DNA of 39,302 bases from a bacterium (GTDB lineage: Bacteria; Patescibacteriota; Minisyncoccia; UBA6257; Colwellbacteraceae). The translations under genes and the position numbers were made by a program. Below, in pieces: positions 7,206 to 16,593 of the stretch. Where the stretch lies: NCBI GenBank assembly GCA_021787205.1, contig JAJYME010000008.1, positions 1 to 39,302 of the forward strand. The letters run 5' to 3'. The first letter of the stretch is position 1. Every line of letters starts with the position of its first letter. Under the pieces are notes generated by a model. That model was not told where the DNA came from, searched no databases, and was given only the letters and a program-made list of their open reading frames with translations.

Positions 7206-7213
7206 TTTTCGCC

Positions 7214-8143
7214 ATGAAAATTATAAAAATATTATTGATAATCTTGTCGGTCCTGGCCACTTGCTCCATCTGGTTGGGGATCATCCTTATGGTGGACCGC
7301 AACCGGGCCGAAGCCTATAAAAGCGCTATTCAGAAGGCGGACAGTACTATGAGTCCGTTTATCCAATCTATTTCCCTGGCTTCTTACGAATCAGTGACGA
7401 TGATCAACCGTCTGAATAGTATGGCGTCAATCAATTTTGTGAAGGATTACCCCGAAGAGAGATTTTCCAAAAAGAAGGAGATTCTGAAGGATGTTGGCGA
7501 AGCCCTTAGGGAATGTTCTTGCGCGATGTCCTTCGATATCTATGATGCTGACACTCGAATCCTTTCAAGGATTTATCTCGACAAGGACGGCGCGGCGAAG
7601 GTCGAAGAGACGAAGGAGTCTGGTCTTGTCCGTGATATGTTCATCAGAGGATCACTGCTTAATGAGGGGGAGATTTATATGAGCAGATTCTACGAAACCG
7701 CCGATCCTTTGACTGGAGCAAAGGTGAATGTGATCTCTTATGTCAGCCCTATCCGCTCCCGGGAGGGGAAAATTATCGGTTTGGGTGGTTTGACCGTTCC
7801 CGTAAACCAGTTCTTTTCCGGTTTTGAAAAGCAAAGTATCCCGAAGGGGTTATTCGTCGTTGATAACGAAGGGAATTACCTTTGGCACTCCGACAAGAGC
7901 CGGGTCTTGGAAATATTAAAAAAGAAGGATTCCTCCTTCTTTGCCGATTTTTCCAAAAGCTACCCGGACATCCTCGGGGGCAGAGGGGAATTGAGGATTT
8001 GGGATGGCGCCCTTAATGATTATCTGGAGGTGCGCCCCGTCCATCCGGCTTTTGAAGTCATAGTCGACGGAGTCTCAAGAAAGATAAATGCCCAAGAGAC
8101 CCCCAATGCAAACAAAGTTTGGTTTATAGGATATGAAGAATAA
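7214..8143 (+). CDS. Membrane-anchored Cache (PDC) sensor-domain protein
   Basis: The ORF track begins at a TTG inside a hairpin; the ATG at 7214 is the better start and gives 309 residues. An N-terminal helix (residues about 3-27, IIKILLIILSVLATCSIWLG) anchors the protein, and the rest is extracytoplasmic. The layout matches a double-Cache fold. A long helix (residues about 30-70) comes first, then a PAS-like sheet with SFDIYDADTRILSRIYLD and ISYVSPIRSREGKIIGLGGLTVPV. The second lobe starts FVVDNEGNYLWHSDKSR. Such domains usually sense small ligands for chemoreceptors or histidine kinases, but here no signalling domain follows and there is no second membrane helix. The gene overlaps the downstream solute-binding protein gene by 11 nt, so the two are translationally linked and may act as a pair. 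Confidence 0.8.
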   Translation: MKIIKILLIILSVLATCSIWLGIILMVDRNRAEAYKSAIQKADSTMSPFIQSISLASYESVTMINRLNSMASINFVKDYPEERFSKKKEILKDVGEALRECSCAMSFDIYDADTRILSRIYLDKDGAAKVEETKESGLVRDMFIRGSLLNEGEIYMSRFYETADPLTGAKVNVISYVSPIRSREGKIIGLGGLTVPVNQFFSGFEKQSIPKGLFVVDNEGNYLWHSDKSRVLEILKKKDSSFFADFSKSYPDILGGRGELRIWDGALNDYLEVRPVHPAFEVIVDGVSRKINAQETPNANKVWFIGYEE

Positions 8144-9488
8144 AAAAATTGACAAAACAATAATCATTAGAATTGCCTTGGCGGTCTTTGTAGTTTTCGC
8201 TCTCACTCTTGCCTTAGTTTCTGCCGTCAGGAATTCTGGACCGAAGACGCTTGTCATCGGCTGGTTTGATTTTCCGGTCGTTGGCGTCATGCCTAGGGTG
8301 ACGAAGGACTTTACCGACAAGACCGGTATCAAGGTTGTCTTCAAGAATTTCCCCCTGGAGGAATGGGAAAGGGAGTTCTATGATAACGTCTGCTCGCCTC
8401 ATCCCGATTATGATCTTTTTGTTGGCGACTCCCAATGGCTCGGCTATGGCGCCGAGAACAATTGTTATGAGGATCTTACTTCCGTGGTAAACAAGAATAA
8501 GCTCTGGGGAAAGTTCGTCAATTTTGCCATTGACAACTACGGGGAGTTTCCCGCCAATTCTGAGAAATATTACGCCGTTCCTTTCTCCGGCAACTCCTTC
8601 ATTTACGCCTATCGGAAGGATTGGTTTGAGAACGAGACGGAAAAGAAAAACTTTTATAATAGATACGGTTATGAGTTGTCCTACCCGAGGACGGTCGTGG
8701 AGCTGCGGGACATTGCCGAGTTCTTTACCCGTCCGGAAGAGGGTAAATACGGCATCGTCTTTCCCACGTCGTCTGAGTATGACTGTATCACTATGCAATA
8801 CGGGACATTTCTTTTCGGCGCCGGGGGCGATTGGGGTGATTATGCTTCTTGCGATTCGGATGGACATATAAATAGCGATAGGGCTATCAGGACCTTGAAG
8901 CTATTCAAGGAGCTTAAGGGCTATATGCCGCCCAAAGAGGCTATTAACTATGCCGACGTTGGTAGGTTATTTATGAAGGGCGATGTTGCCGTGATGTCCG
9001 GCATTGCCGCCCACGGTTTCGATCTGACCGACAATCCTGATTATAAGAAGATGAATATTGGTTGGTTTGGCAGCTTATACGGGGAGGGTGGCGGCTTTTC
9101 CCAGCTTGCCGGCCAAGGGATCTCTATCTCCAAGAATTCGAGCCAGAAGGAGCTGGCCAGAAAGTTCATTGATTGGTGGATAACCGAAGACACCCAAAGG
9201 CTCTTCGCCAGAGAGGGCGGTTTGACCCTCGAGAAAAAAGCTATCTCTTCTAATGAATTCAAGGATGTCCAGCCATTCAATGTCGCTTATTCGGATTCGG
9301 CGGAGTTTATGAAAGATTTTTGGAACGTTCCTTCATACGACAAGCTTCTGATCGTTTCCCAAAAAAACCTTTATGATTATTTTTATGATAAGAGCGGCCT
9401 CTCGGCTAAGGAGACACTGGATAAGATTAATGAGGAATGGAAAACAATCTTGAATAATGATCAGTACTGCAGTCAAATGACACGTTAG
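8133..9488 (+). CDS. Membrane-anchored family 1 extracellular solute-binding protein
   Basis: The protein has 451 residues. An N-terminal anchor helix (about residues 9-31) has no lipobox cysteine. The rest is a type II periplasmic-binding-protein fold of the sugar ABC transporter class. The first lobe begins KTLVIGWFDFPVV and includes DYDLFVGDSQWLG. The second lobe includes GKYGIVFPTSSEYD, and the hallmark hinge part is GISISKNSSQKELARKFIDWW. Family members usually deliver sugars or polyols to a permease. No permease or ATPase gene is present anywhere in this window, and the gene shares an operon with a Cache sensor. It may scavenge, present ligand to the Cache protein, or use a distant transporter. 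The ATG lies within the end of the upstream gene (11-nt overlap). Confidence 0.88.
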   Translation: MKNKKIDKTIIIRIALAVFVVFALTLALVSAVRNSGPKTLVIGWFDFPVVGVMPRVTKDFTDKTGIKVVFKNFPLEEWEREFYDNVCSPHPDYDLFVGDSQWLGYGAENNCYEDLTSVVNKNKLWGKFVNFAIDNYGEFPANSEKYYAVPFSGNSFIYAYRKDWFENETEKKNFYNRYGYELSYPRTVVELRDIAEFFTRPEEGKYGIVFPTSSEYDCITMQYGTFLFGAGGDWGDYASCDSDGHINSDRAIRTLKLFKELKGYMPPKEAINYADVGRLFMKGDVAVMSGIAAHGFDLTDNPDYKKMNIGWFGSLYGEGGGFSQLAGQGISISKNSSQKELARKFIDWWITEDTQRLFAREGGLTLEKKAISSNEFKDVQPFNVAYSDSAEFMKDFWNVPSYDKLLIVSQKNLYDYFYDKSGLSAKETLDKINEEWKTILNNDQYCSQMTR

Positions 9489-9505
9489 CCTGTTTGGTAT
9501 ATAAT
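9477..9505 (+). promoter_or_regulatory. ddl promoter
   Basis: ATGACA (9477-9482), a 17-nt spacer and TATAAT (9500-9505). Only 7 nt separate the -10 box from the ddl ATG, so the mRNA would be leaderless. Confidence 0.7.
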
Positions 9506-9512
9506 TCAGGGA

Positions 9513-10457
9513 ATGAAAAAGCTTAGAGTTTGCGTCATCATGGGAGGACCGTCTTCGGAGCATGAGGTTTCTCTTATGAGCGGGAAGAACGTTCTTGAAA
9601 ACATTGACCATTCAAAATACGAAGTTTCATCTTTGACTATCGAGAAGAGCGGGGAATGGCCGGTTACTCCGGAGAGCCTGATTGGCAAGATCGACCTGGC
9701 TTATCTGGCGCTTCATGGCGAATATGGCGAAGACGGTCATCTCCAGATGCTTTTGGAGAATCTTGGCATTCCCTATACCGGCACCGACAGCAAGGGGAGC
9801 GCTTTGGGAATGAATAAGTCAGCCGCGGCCAGACTGTTCAAAGCCAGAGGGTTGAATGTCCCTGAAGGAGTTGATGTCTCCTATCACGACCGATGGTCAG
9901 ATTTCGTTTCCCCATTCGGTTATCCGATAGTTGTTAAGCCAATGGACAGGGGGTCGTCCGTCGGGGTTAGCATCGTGAGAAGTGAGCGGGAGTTGAAGGA
10001 AGCCTTCTGTCTCGCTTTTGATGTTTCGAAACACGTCCGGGTTGAACGTTTTGTCTCTGGAAGAGAGCTGACCTGCGGCGTCATTGAGAATGGAGGCAAA
10101 GACGCCGCTCTTCCGCCTACGGAAATAATCTCCGGCGCCAACTTCTTTGACTACAATGCCAAATACACCGCCGGCGCCTCGAAGGAAATTACTCCGGCTA
10201 ATCTGCCTGCCGATGTGACAAAGAAGGTCCAGGAGGCGGCGCTTATCGCTCATAATTCCGTAAATGGCAAGGGGGTGACGAGGACTGATTTTATCCTTAC
10301 GACCGACAATACGCCCTACGTTCTTGAAATCAACACTCTGCCGGGAATGACGAAAACCAGCCTTGTCCCGCAGGCTGCGGCGGTTATGGGAATCTCGATG
10401 CCCCTTCTTATTGATAAGATTATTGCCGACGCCGTCCGTCGCTTTGATATCAGATAA
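9513..10457 (+). CDS. ddl: D-alanine--D-alanine ligase
   Basis: This 314-residue ATP-grasp enzyme joins two D-alanines for the peptidoglycan pentapeptide. The N-terminal MGGPSSEHEVSLMSG loop is the family's substrate and ATP site, with the catalytic Glu in SEHEVS. LALHGEYGEDG matches the conserved HG-x-x-GEDG segment. IVVKPMDRGSSVGVS is the ATP-binding strand and loop. YVLEINTLPGMTKTS near the C terminus carries the metal-binding Glu/Asn and the terminal loop. Length and motifs are complete, so the gene should be functional. It has its own promoter directly at the start codon and a terminator directly after the stop, so it is a single-gene unit. Confidence 0.96.
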   Translation: MKKLRVCVIMGGPSSEHEVSLMSGKNVLENIDHSKYEVSSLTIEKSGEWPVTPESLIGKIDLAYLALHGEYGEDGHLQMLLENLGIPYTGTDSKGSALGMNKSAAARLFKARGLNVPEGVDVSYHDRWSDFVSPFGYPIVVKPMDRGSSVGVSIVRSERELKEAFCLAFDVSKHVRVERFVSGRELTCGVIENGGKDAALPPTEIISGANFFDYNAKYTAGASKEITPANLPADVTKKVQEAALIAHNSVNGKGVTRTDFILTTDNTPYVLEINTLPGMTKTSLVPQAAAVMGISMPLLIDKIIADAVRRFDIR

Positions 10458-10481
10458 ACAACCCTTTTGGGTTGTTTTTTT
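10456..10481 (+). terminator. ddl terminator
   Basis: AAACAACCC-TTTT-GGGTTG is followed by a T7 run. The T run overlaps the -35 box of the dnaG promoter. Confidence 0.85.
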
Positions 10482-10500
10482 GGCGTTTTTTGTGTATTTT
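10472..10500 (+). promoter_or_regulatory. dnaG-rpoD promoter
   Basis: TTGTTT (10472-10477), a 17-nt spacer and TATTTT (10495-10500), with the dnaG ATG 7 nt further on. The promoter is built into the ddl terminator and implies a leaderless mRNA. Confidence 0.5.
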
Positions 10501-10507
10501 AAGTGTG

Positions 10508-12244
10508 ATGACCCCAATTGAAGAAATCAAAGCAAAACTTGATTTGGTTGATTTTCTCCGCTCTTATCTGGAATTGAAGCCGGCGGGGAAGAATTGGAAG
10601 GCAAATTGCCCGTTTCATAGGGAAAAATCGGCATCTTTTATGGTCTCGCCAGACAGGGGTATCTGGCACTGCTTCGGTTGCGGAGAAGGAGGTGATCTTT
10701 TCAAGTTCGTGATGAAGTATGAGAACCTCGAGTTTTACGAGGCTTTGAAGTTGCTCGCGGAAAAAGCCAATGTCGAACTAAAAAAGATTTCTCCCCAAGA
10801 CCACAAGGAATTCGATGTCTTGTTTGAGATAAACCGCGCCGCCGCGGACTTTTACAAGGCGGAGTTGAAAAAGTATCCGGTTCCCCAGACTTATCTTCAA
10901 GGTCGGGGATTGATTCCGGAGACGATTGAAAAATTTGAAATCGGTTTCGCTCCCAATTCTTGGGAAGATCTGACGCTTCATCTTTTAAGGCTTGGTTACA
11001 GCGCTGAGGATATCATTCGCTCCGGTTTTTCCATCAAGACGGAGAAGGGCAAGATGATTGATCGCTTCCGGGGCAGGATAATGTTCCCGCTCGAGAACAC
11101 CTTCGGCAAGGTGATGGGTTTCACGGGAAGGATCCTTCCTGAATTTGATGACGGCAAGCAAGCCAAATATCTCAATTCTCCGGAAACTCCGATTTTTTCA
11201 AAATCGCGCCTGATTTTCGGTTTGAGCAAGGCCAAGGATGCGATCAGGGCCAAGGGCGAGATTCTTTTAGTTGAGGGACAGATGGATGTCATCATGTCCC
11301 ACCAGGACGGCGTTGGCTTCGCCGTCGGCACCTCCGGCACCGCTCTCACTGAAGAACAGCTGATAACGATGAAGCGTTATTCTGATAAGCTTATTCTTAA
11401 TTTCGATAATGACGAGGCAGGGAAGATGGCAGCGGAGCGCTCGATTGATTTGGCTCTCGCCAAAGATTTTACCGTTAAGATTTTGGATTTTTCCGCTTTC
11501 AAGGATGAGATTGGCGAGTTGAAGGATCCGGCTGATATTGTCAAAGGTTTTCCGGGCAAGCTGAAGGAAATTGTCGATCGGGCCGTCTATGCTTTTGAGT
11601 GGTATTTCTCGCGTTATCCGGTGGGAGTTTCAGACATCGTTGAAAAGAAGAGGAATATCAGATTCATTTTAAGGAAGATCGGAGGATTGAATTCTCCAAT
11701 CGATCGTTCCTATTGGATAAAGGAATTATCCTTCAGATCGAATATCAAGGAGTCGGACTTGATGATGGAGATGTCATCGTTCAACTCCGGCATTGCCGCC
11801 GCTCGTAGGGAGGAGGGGACGGTTATGAAAGTCGTGAGAACCCAAAAGAATCTGAGAAAGACCAAGAGGGATTCTATCTCCGAACGCTTGATCCTTCTCT
11901 CTCTCTTGTCTGACGAGATAAAGAAGGGGCTCGAGCCCGTTTCCAGCTTTCTCTCGCCGACCGACGCTATCATCTGGAATGCCATAAAGACCGGAGGAGA
12001 TGACTCCGCTCTCAGGGAAAATATCGATGAGCTGACTTTCAGGGCTTCCGCCCTCCCGACGGAAGGAATTGAGAAGGAGGCCGAAATATTGATTATTGAC
12101 CTCGAAATAGAGTATCTTTTAGAGGAAAGAAACAAGCTTTTAAGCGGATTTGCGGATGATAATGATATGGTCTCCCGCCATAAGGAGCTGACCGGCCGTA
12201 TCGAAGAATTAAAAAAGAGAAAAATTAATGCCCAAAACTCTTAA
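10508..12244 (+). CDS. dnaG: DNA primase
   Basis: The primase synthesises RNA primers at the replication fork. The ORF track starts at a TTG inside the ddl terminator; the ATG at 10508 gives 578 residues and a normal N terminus ([17 protein letters not shown]). The CHC2 zinc finger is complete: Cys34, His37, Cys55 and Cys58 (CPFH...CFGC). The catalytic core has [10 protein letters not shown] and GRIMFPLEN. The TOPRIM acidic residues are LLVEGQMDV (near 252-260) and LNFDNDEAG (near 298). The C-terminal part is a helical, helicase-interacting type of domain. The stop overlaps the rpoD start by 17 nt, which preserves the classic dnaG-rpoD pairing and implies coupled translation. Confidence 0.97.
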   Translation: MTPIEEIKAKLDLVDFLRSYLELKPAGKNWKANCPFHREKSASFMVSPDRGIWHCFGCGEGGDLFKFVMKYENLEFYEALKLLAEKANVELKKISPQDHKEFDVLFEINRAAADFYKAELKKYPVPQTYLQGRGLIPETIEKFEIGFAPNSWEDLTLHLLRLGYSAEDIIRSGFSIKTEKGKMIDRFRGRIMFPLENTFGKVMGFTGRILPEFDDGKQAKYLNSPETPIFSKSRLIFGLSKAKDAIRAKGEILLVEGQMDVIMSHQDGVGFAVGTSGTALTEEQLITMKRYSDKLILNFDNDEAGKMAAERSIDLALAKDFTVKILDFSAFKDEIGELKDPADIVKGFPGKLKEIVDRAVYAFEWYFSRYPVGVSDIVEKKRNIRFILRKIGGLNSPIDRSYWIKELSFRSNIKESDLMMEMSSFNSGIAAARREEGTVMKVVRTQKNLRKTKRDSISERLILLSLLSDEIKKGLEPVSSFLSPTDAIIWNAIKTGGDDSALRENIDELTFRASALPTEGIEKEAEILIIDLEIEYLLEERNKLLSGFADDNDMVSRHKELTGRIEELKKRKINAQNS

Positions 12245-13742
12245 AAAACAAACAAAAAAAGCGCCTGAATCAAAAAAGAAGGTTGCTAAGAAAATTGCTG
12301 TCGCTTCTAAGAAGCCAGCCAAAAAACCGGCAAAGCCTGCAAAGGCCATGAAGCCGGTCAAGAAGATTGTGTCGAAGCCAACCGCAAAGGCCATGAAGCC
12401 GGTCAAGAAGCCGGCGGCGAAGCCGTCTCTGAAGAAGGCCGTCAAGAAGGAATCCAAAGCCGTCAAGAAGCCGGCTGTTAAGATTCAGGAAAAGGAAACG
12501 AAAAAGACCTCCAAGAAGGTTCCTCAAGCATCATCCGTAAAAGCAAAGGAAACCGTAAAGGCAAAAGAGAAAGAAAAAGTTATAACCCGTCCAGTGGAAG
12601 CAGTAGCAAAAAAGAAAGAAATAAAACAAAGTAAAGTAAAAGAAGAAAACAGGAGAGAGGAACCGCAATCTTATAAATTTGATGAAGTAGCTTTGAATGA
12701 GCTTATCGATTTGGGCAAGCCGAAAGGTTATGTCACTGATGTCGAAGTCTTGAAGGCCTTTCCGTCAATCGAGATGGATATCGCTTTCCTCGAGCACTTG
12801 TATGACAAGCTCGAAGAAGTCGGGTTGAGATTTGTCGAGGTCGGCAATCTGATCGAACTGCCGGGAGACGAGATTACCGAGAAGGAGTTGCAGGAAGCGA
12901 CCTTCATCACTGAGGAGTTGCCGGATACCGTTCAGATGTACCTGAAGGAAATCGGCAAGACTCCGCTCTTGTCTGCGGCTGAGGAAAGAGAAATCGCCAA
13001 GCGCGTGAGTTTCGGCGATGAGGAGGCGAGACAACACTTGATCAGAGCGAACCTTCGCTTGGTTGTCTCTATTGCCCGTCGTTATATCAACCGTTCCCCT
13101 CAGCTCTCCATTCTGGATTTGATCCAGGAAGGAACGATCGGACTCTTCAGGGCTGTCCAGAAGTTTGATTATCGCAAGGGATTCAAATTCTCGACTTATG
13201 CCACCTGGTGGATCCGCCAAGCGATCACCCGCGCCCTTGCGGATTATTCAAGGACGATTCGCATCCCGGTCCATATGGTTGAAACTATCTCAAAATACAC
13301 CCATGCCAAGCGTAAGCTTATGCAAGAATTGGGCCGTGAACCGCTGGCTGAAGAAATCGCCTCGGAAATGGGAATCGATGTTGACAAGGTCCACCACATC
13401 CAAAAGATTTCCCAGGAGGTTATCTCCTTAGAATCTCCGGTTGGAGAAGAGGACGACTCTGTCCTTTCGGAGTTCATCGAGGACGAGAGCAATCTTCGCC
13501 CCGACCAAGCAGTTTCCCGTGAATTGTTGAAAGATCAGATCCGTTCGATCTTGGGAGATTTGACCGAAAGGGAGAGAAAGATCTTGGAGCTTCGCTTCGG
13601 ACTTTCTGACGATGTCACCCATACTCTGGAAGAAGTCGGAAAGGTTTTTGGCGTCACAAGGGAGCGTATCCGTCAGATTGAAGCTAAGGCGTTGGAGAAA
13701 ATCCGCACCCACCAAGCTTCGGAGAAATTAAAGGAATATTAA
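12228..13742 (+). CDS. rpoD: Primary sigma factor RpoD with a lysine-rich N-terminal extension
   Basis: This is the housekeeping sigma-70 factor, 504 residues. Residues 1 to about 145 are a Lys/Ala/Pro-rich, probably disordered tail with an imperfect repeat (AKAMKPVKK occurs twice). Then come region 1.1 ([20 protein letters not shown]) and region 1.2 ([19 protein letters not shown]). Region 2 is fully conserved ([50 protein letters not shown]) and predicts normal TATAAT recognition. Region 3 begins [11 protein letters not shown]. Region 4 ends with the TTGACA-reading helix ([20 protein letters not shown]). The basic tail is absent from well-known sigma factors and might add non-specific DNA binding. 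It is translated from an ATG inside the end of dnaG. Confidence 0.97.
   Translation: MPKTLKKQTKKAPESKKKVAKKIAVASKKPAKKPAKPAKAMKPVKKIVSKPTAKAMKPVKKPAAKPSLKKAVKKESKAVKKPAVKIQEKETKKTSKKVPQASSVKAKETVKAKEKEKVITRPVEAVAKKKEIKQSKVKEENRREEPQSYKFDEVALNELIDLGKPKGYVTDVEVLKAFPSIEMDIAFLEHLYDKLEEVGLRFVEVGNLIELPGDEITEKELQEATFITEELPDTVQMYLKEIGKTPLLSAAEEREIAKRVSFGDEEARQHLIRANLRLVVSIARRYINRSPQLSILDLIQEGTIGLFRAVQKFDYRKGFKFSTYATWWIRQAITRALADYSRTIRIPVHMVETISKYTHAKRKLMQELGREPLAEEIASEMGIDVDKVHHIQKISQEVISLESPVGEEDDSVLSEFIEDESNLRPDQAVSRELLKDQIRSILGDLTERERKILELRFGLSDDVTHTLEEVGKVFGVTRERIRQIEAKALEKIRTHQASEKLKEY
12339..12410 (+). repeat. 27-nt perfect direct repeat inside the rpoD tail
   Basis: The 27-nt unit beginning GCAAAGGCCATGAAGCCGG occurs at 12339-12365 and 12384-12410 (offset 45 nt, in frame). 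The tail seems to have grown by in-frame duplication. Confidence 0.85.
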
Positions 13743-13751
13743 TTATCAGAG

Positions 13752-13779
13752 AAACTTCACTCATCAGTGAAGTTTTTTT
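13752..13779 (+). terminator. dnaG-rpoD operon terminator
   Basis: AAACTTCACT-CATC-AGTGAAGTTT runs into T7. Confidence 0.9.
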
Positions 13780-13781
13780 GT

Positions 13782-13810
13782 TTGGCTAAACGGGTTTTTT
13801 GCGGTAAAAT
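13782..13810 (+). promoter_or_regulatory. glyS promoter
   Basis: TTGGCT (13782-13787), a 17-nt spacer and TAAAAT (13805-13810), with the ATG 11 nt later. A leader of only about 5 nt is expected. Confidence 0.6.
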
Positions 13811-13821
13811 CCAATAAATCA

Positions 13822-15231
13822 ATGAACAAGGCTAATTCTTCACAGGAAAGGATGGAAAAGATGCTTTCCTTGACAAAAAGACGTGGATTTGTTTTCCCCA
13901 GCTCGGAAATTTATGGCGGATTTGCCGCTGTTTATGACTATGGCCATTATGGAGCCCTGCTTAAGAACAATATTCGTGACGCGTGGCTGAAACATATGGT
14001 CCAACTTCGCGACGATGTCGTCGGTTTGGACTCGGCCATCTTTATGCACCCCACTACTTGGAAGGCTTCCGGTCACATCGACTCATTCGATGATCCCCAG
14101 ATCGATTGTCGCGTTTGCAACACCAGGATGCGCGCCGATCACATTCTCGAGTCTTTCGGCATCTCCGCCGATAAGGCAACTTTGGAGTTCATCAATGAAG
14201 AATTAGACAAGTTGCGCGCCGAGAAAAAATTGAAATGCACCAACTGCGGTTCGACCGATATCACCCCAGCCAAGAGATTCTCTTTGATGGTCAAGTCGAA
14301 TCTCGGCTCTCCGACAGATGCCTTGTCCGAAGAAAACGTGGTCTATCTGAGACCGGAAACTTGTGGCGGTATTTATCTCGAGTATAAGAATACCTTGGAC
14401 TCTACCAGGATGAAGCTTCCTTTCGGTATTGCCCAAGTCGGAAAGGCTTTCAGAAACGAGATTGTTGCCAGACAATTCATCTTTAGGACTAGGGAGTTTG
14501 AGCAGATGGAGATGCAATACTTCCTGCATCCATCGGAAATGGATCAGAAGTTTAACGAGTGGAAACAAACGAGATGGAACTGGTATTTGGATTATGGCAT
14601 TCCCGAAGAGAAGATCCACTGGTATAAGCACGAGAAGCTTGCTCATTACGCCTCCGACGCTTATGACATCGAATATAATTACAGCATTTTGGGAGGCTTC
14701 AAGGAAGTTGAGGGTATTCACGCCAGAGGCAATTGGGACTTGTCCCAACATTCGAAGTTCTCGGGCGTCGATCTGACTTACTTTGATGAGAAGAGGGGTG
14801 AGAAGTTCATTCCCCATATTATGGAAACTTCGACCGGTTTGGGCCGTCAGTTCCTTATGTTCCTAGACAATGCTTTTGTCGAGGAAGAATTGGAGGGGGG
14901 CGATGTAAGGACCGTCCTTAAGCTTGATAAGAGACTGTCTCCGATCAAGGCTGCGATTTTCCCGCTTCTTAAGAATAGGCCGGAGCTCGTGGAAAAAGCC
15001 CAATCCGTTTATAAGGATTTGCGCGAAAGTTTCATGTGCGAGTTTGATGACAATGGCAATGTCGGAAAACGCTATCGAAGGCAAGATGAGATCGGTACGC
15101 CTTATTGCATAACCATCGATTTTGAAACTCTTGAGAATGATACCGTCACTGTCCGCGACAGGGATACGATGAAACAGGAGAGGATGAATATTTCCGACCT
15201 TAAGACCTTCATTTTAACCAACATTAATTAA
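13822..15231 (+). CDS. glyS: Glycyl-tRNA synthetase, homodimeric class II type
   Basis: The enzyme charges tRNA-Gly. The protein has 469 residues and belongs to the single-chain alpha-2 type, not the bacterial alpha2-beta2 enzyme. The N-terminal motif KRRGFVFPSSEIYGGFAAVYDYGHYG is characteristic. A four-cysteine zinc site is visible (CRVC...CTNC). Class II motif 2 (FRNEIVARQFIFRTREFEQMEM) and motif 3 (TGLGRQFLMFLDNA) are present. The C-terminal anticodon-binding domain starts near SPIKAAIFPLL and includes GKRYRRQDEIGTPYCITIDF. The M16 peptidase gene begins 3 nt after the stop, so the two are co-transcribed. Confidence 0.96.
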   Translation: MNKANSSQERMEKMLSLTKRRGFVFPSSEIYGGFAAVYDYGHYGALLKNNIRDAWLKHMVQLRDDVVGLDSAIFMHPTTWKASGHIDSFDDPQIDCRVCNTRMRADHILESFGISADKATLEFINEELDKLRAEKKLKCTNCGSTDITPAKRFSLMVKSNLGSPTDALSEENVVYLRPETCGGIYLEYKNTLDSTRMKLPFGIAQVGKAFRNEIVARQFIFRTREFEQMEMQYFLHPSEMDQKFNEWKQTRWNWYLDYGIPEEKIHWYKHEKLAHYASDAYDIEYNYSILGGFKEVEGIHARGNWDLSQHSKFSGVDLTYFDEKRGEKFIPHIMETSTGLGRQFLMFLDNAFVEEELEGGDVRTVLKLDKRLSPIKAAIFPLLKNRPELVEKAQSVYKDLRESFMCEFDDNGNVGKRYRRQDEIGTPYCITIDFETLENDTVTVRDRDTMKQERMNISDLKTFILTNIN

Positions 15232-15234
15232 CTT

Positions 15235-16518
15235 ATGTTTTTTGACAAGAAAAATTACGAAAAGAAAACTTTTAAGAACGGGATCAGATATATTTATGTT
15301 CCCGCGCCCGAATCTCGAGCTACCACCGTTCTGGTTTTGGTGAATGCGGGTTCGGAATTTGAAACTAAGGACATAAACGGCATTTCCCACTTTCTCGAAC
15401 ACCTTTGTTTCAAAGGAACTGTCAAGCGTCCTTCTTCCGATTTGATCGCCAGCGAACTTGATTCTTTAGGGGCGGAGTATAACGCTTTTACCGGCAATGA
15501 AGCGACTGGCTATTATGCCAAAGCCGCCAATAAGAACTTTGAGAAGATTTTGGATGTCGTCGCCGATTTATACTTGAATCCGGTTGTCGACCAGAAAGAG
15601 ATGGACAAGGAGAGGGGAGTCATCATCGAGGAAATAAATATGTATGAAGACTTGCCGATGGAAAAGGTCCGGGAGAATCTGGCCGCCCTTTTGTACGGTG
15701 ATACGCCGGCGGGTTGGTCTGTCGCCGGGACTAAGGAAAATATCGAGAAGATCAGCCGTGACGATGTCTTGAGTTACAGAAAGAGGCATTATGTCGCCGG
15801 CAAGACCGTCGTTGTCGTTTCTGGCGGAATTAAGAATCCGGAAAGGTTAGTCGAGGAGAAATTTGCCTCCCTGGATGGAGGAGAGATTATAAAAAAGGTG
15901 GAGACTAAGGAGTCCCAGGATAAGCCGATGATCAAGCTTCAAAATAAGGAAACAGATCAGACGCACATCATATTCGGTATCAGGGCTTTCTCTCTCTTTG
16001 ATGAGAGACGATACACCCTTTCCGTATTAGCCGACATTCTCGGCGGCAGTATGTCCTCCAGGCTTTTTAACAAGGTCCGTGAGGAAATGGGAGCTGCCTA
16101 TTATATCAGGGCGGGAGTGGAACTTTCATCAGACGTTGGTATTCTGACCGTCTCTTCAGGGATAGACAAGAACCGTCTTTATGAGATTTCCTCAGCCATT
16201 ATCGGAGAGTTGAAGAGAATGGCGACCGAGAAGGTTAGCGATGAGGAATTGAGCAAGGCGAAGGAACACCTGTCGGGAAAACTCGTTCTTCAGCTTGAAA
16301 CCTCCGACGAGCTGGCTGGATTTTATGGATCGGACGAATTGATTTGCGGCAGCGAGAGGACTCCGGATGAGATAATCGCCAATTATCAGAAAGTGACAAC
16401 TGACGACATCTTGCAACTCGCGAAGGATTTGATGAAGAATGAGAAATTGAATTTCTCTGCCATTGGACAATTCGGCCCGGAAACTGAAGAGAAGCTTGCT
16501 GAGATTATCAGACTGTAA
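15235..16518 (+). CDS. M16-family zinc peptidase
   Basis: The 427-residue protein has the inverted zinc motif H-x-x-E-H at residues 52-56 (HFLEHLCFKGT). The distal zinc-binding glutamate lies in the EEINMYED region near residue 131, so it should be an active metalloprotease. The second half (about 210-427) is the inactive M16 domain with the R/Y segment SRLFNKVREEMGAAYYIRA that helps bind substrate. No signal peptide is seen. The family includes mitochondrial processing peptidase, PqqF and bacterial YmxG-type enzymes; the substrate here is unknown. It is the second gene of a glyS operon and is followed by a terminator. Confidence 0.94.
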   Translation: MFFDKKNYEKKTFKNGIRYIYVPAPESRATTVLVLVNAGSEFETKDINGISHFLEHLCFKGTVKRPSSDLIASELDSLGAEYNAFTGNEATGYYAKAANKNFEKILDVVADLYLNPVVDQKEMDKERGVIIEEINMYEDLPMEKVRENLAALLYGDTPAGWSVAGTKENIEKISRDDVLSYRKRHYVAGKTVVVVSGGIKNPERLVEEKFASLDGGEIIKKVETKESQDKPMIKLQNKETDQTHIIFGIRAFSLFDERRYTLSVLADILGGSMSSRLFNKVREEMGAAYYIRAGVELSSDVGILTVSSGIDKNRLYEISSAIIGELKRMATEKVSDEELSKAKEHLSGKLVLQLETSDELAGFYGSDELICGSERTPDEIIANYQKVTTDDILQLAKDLMKNEKLNFSAIGQFGPETEEKLAEIIRL

Positions 16519-16526
16519 TCGAATCA

Positions 16527-16551
16527 AAAAACGGCTCTGGCCGTTTTTTTG
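16527..16551 (+). terminator. glyS-M16 operon terminator
   Basis: ACGGC-TCTG-GCCGT is flanked by A and T runs (T7). Confidence 0.85.
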
Positions 16552-16575
16552 ATTTTCAATCCGCAGGCTTTCTGT

Positions 16576-16581
16576 TAAAAT
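16576..16581 (+). promoter_or_regulatory. Extended -10 box of the 16594 prepilin gene
   Basis: TG-T-TAAAAT is an extended -10 element. A weak TTTTCA lies 17 nt further upstream (16553-16558). The ATG is 12 nt downstream. Confidence 0.45.
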
Positions 16582-16593
16582 TATCAATGTAGC

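Noticed and set aside
12209-12527. Two minus-strand ORFs rich in Phe, Leu and Arg opposite the rpoD tail
   Set aside because: Mirror images of AAG/AAA lysine codons; not genes.
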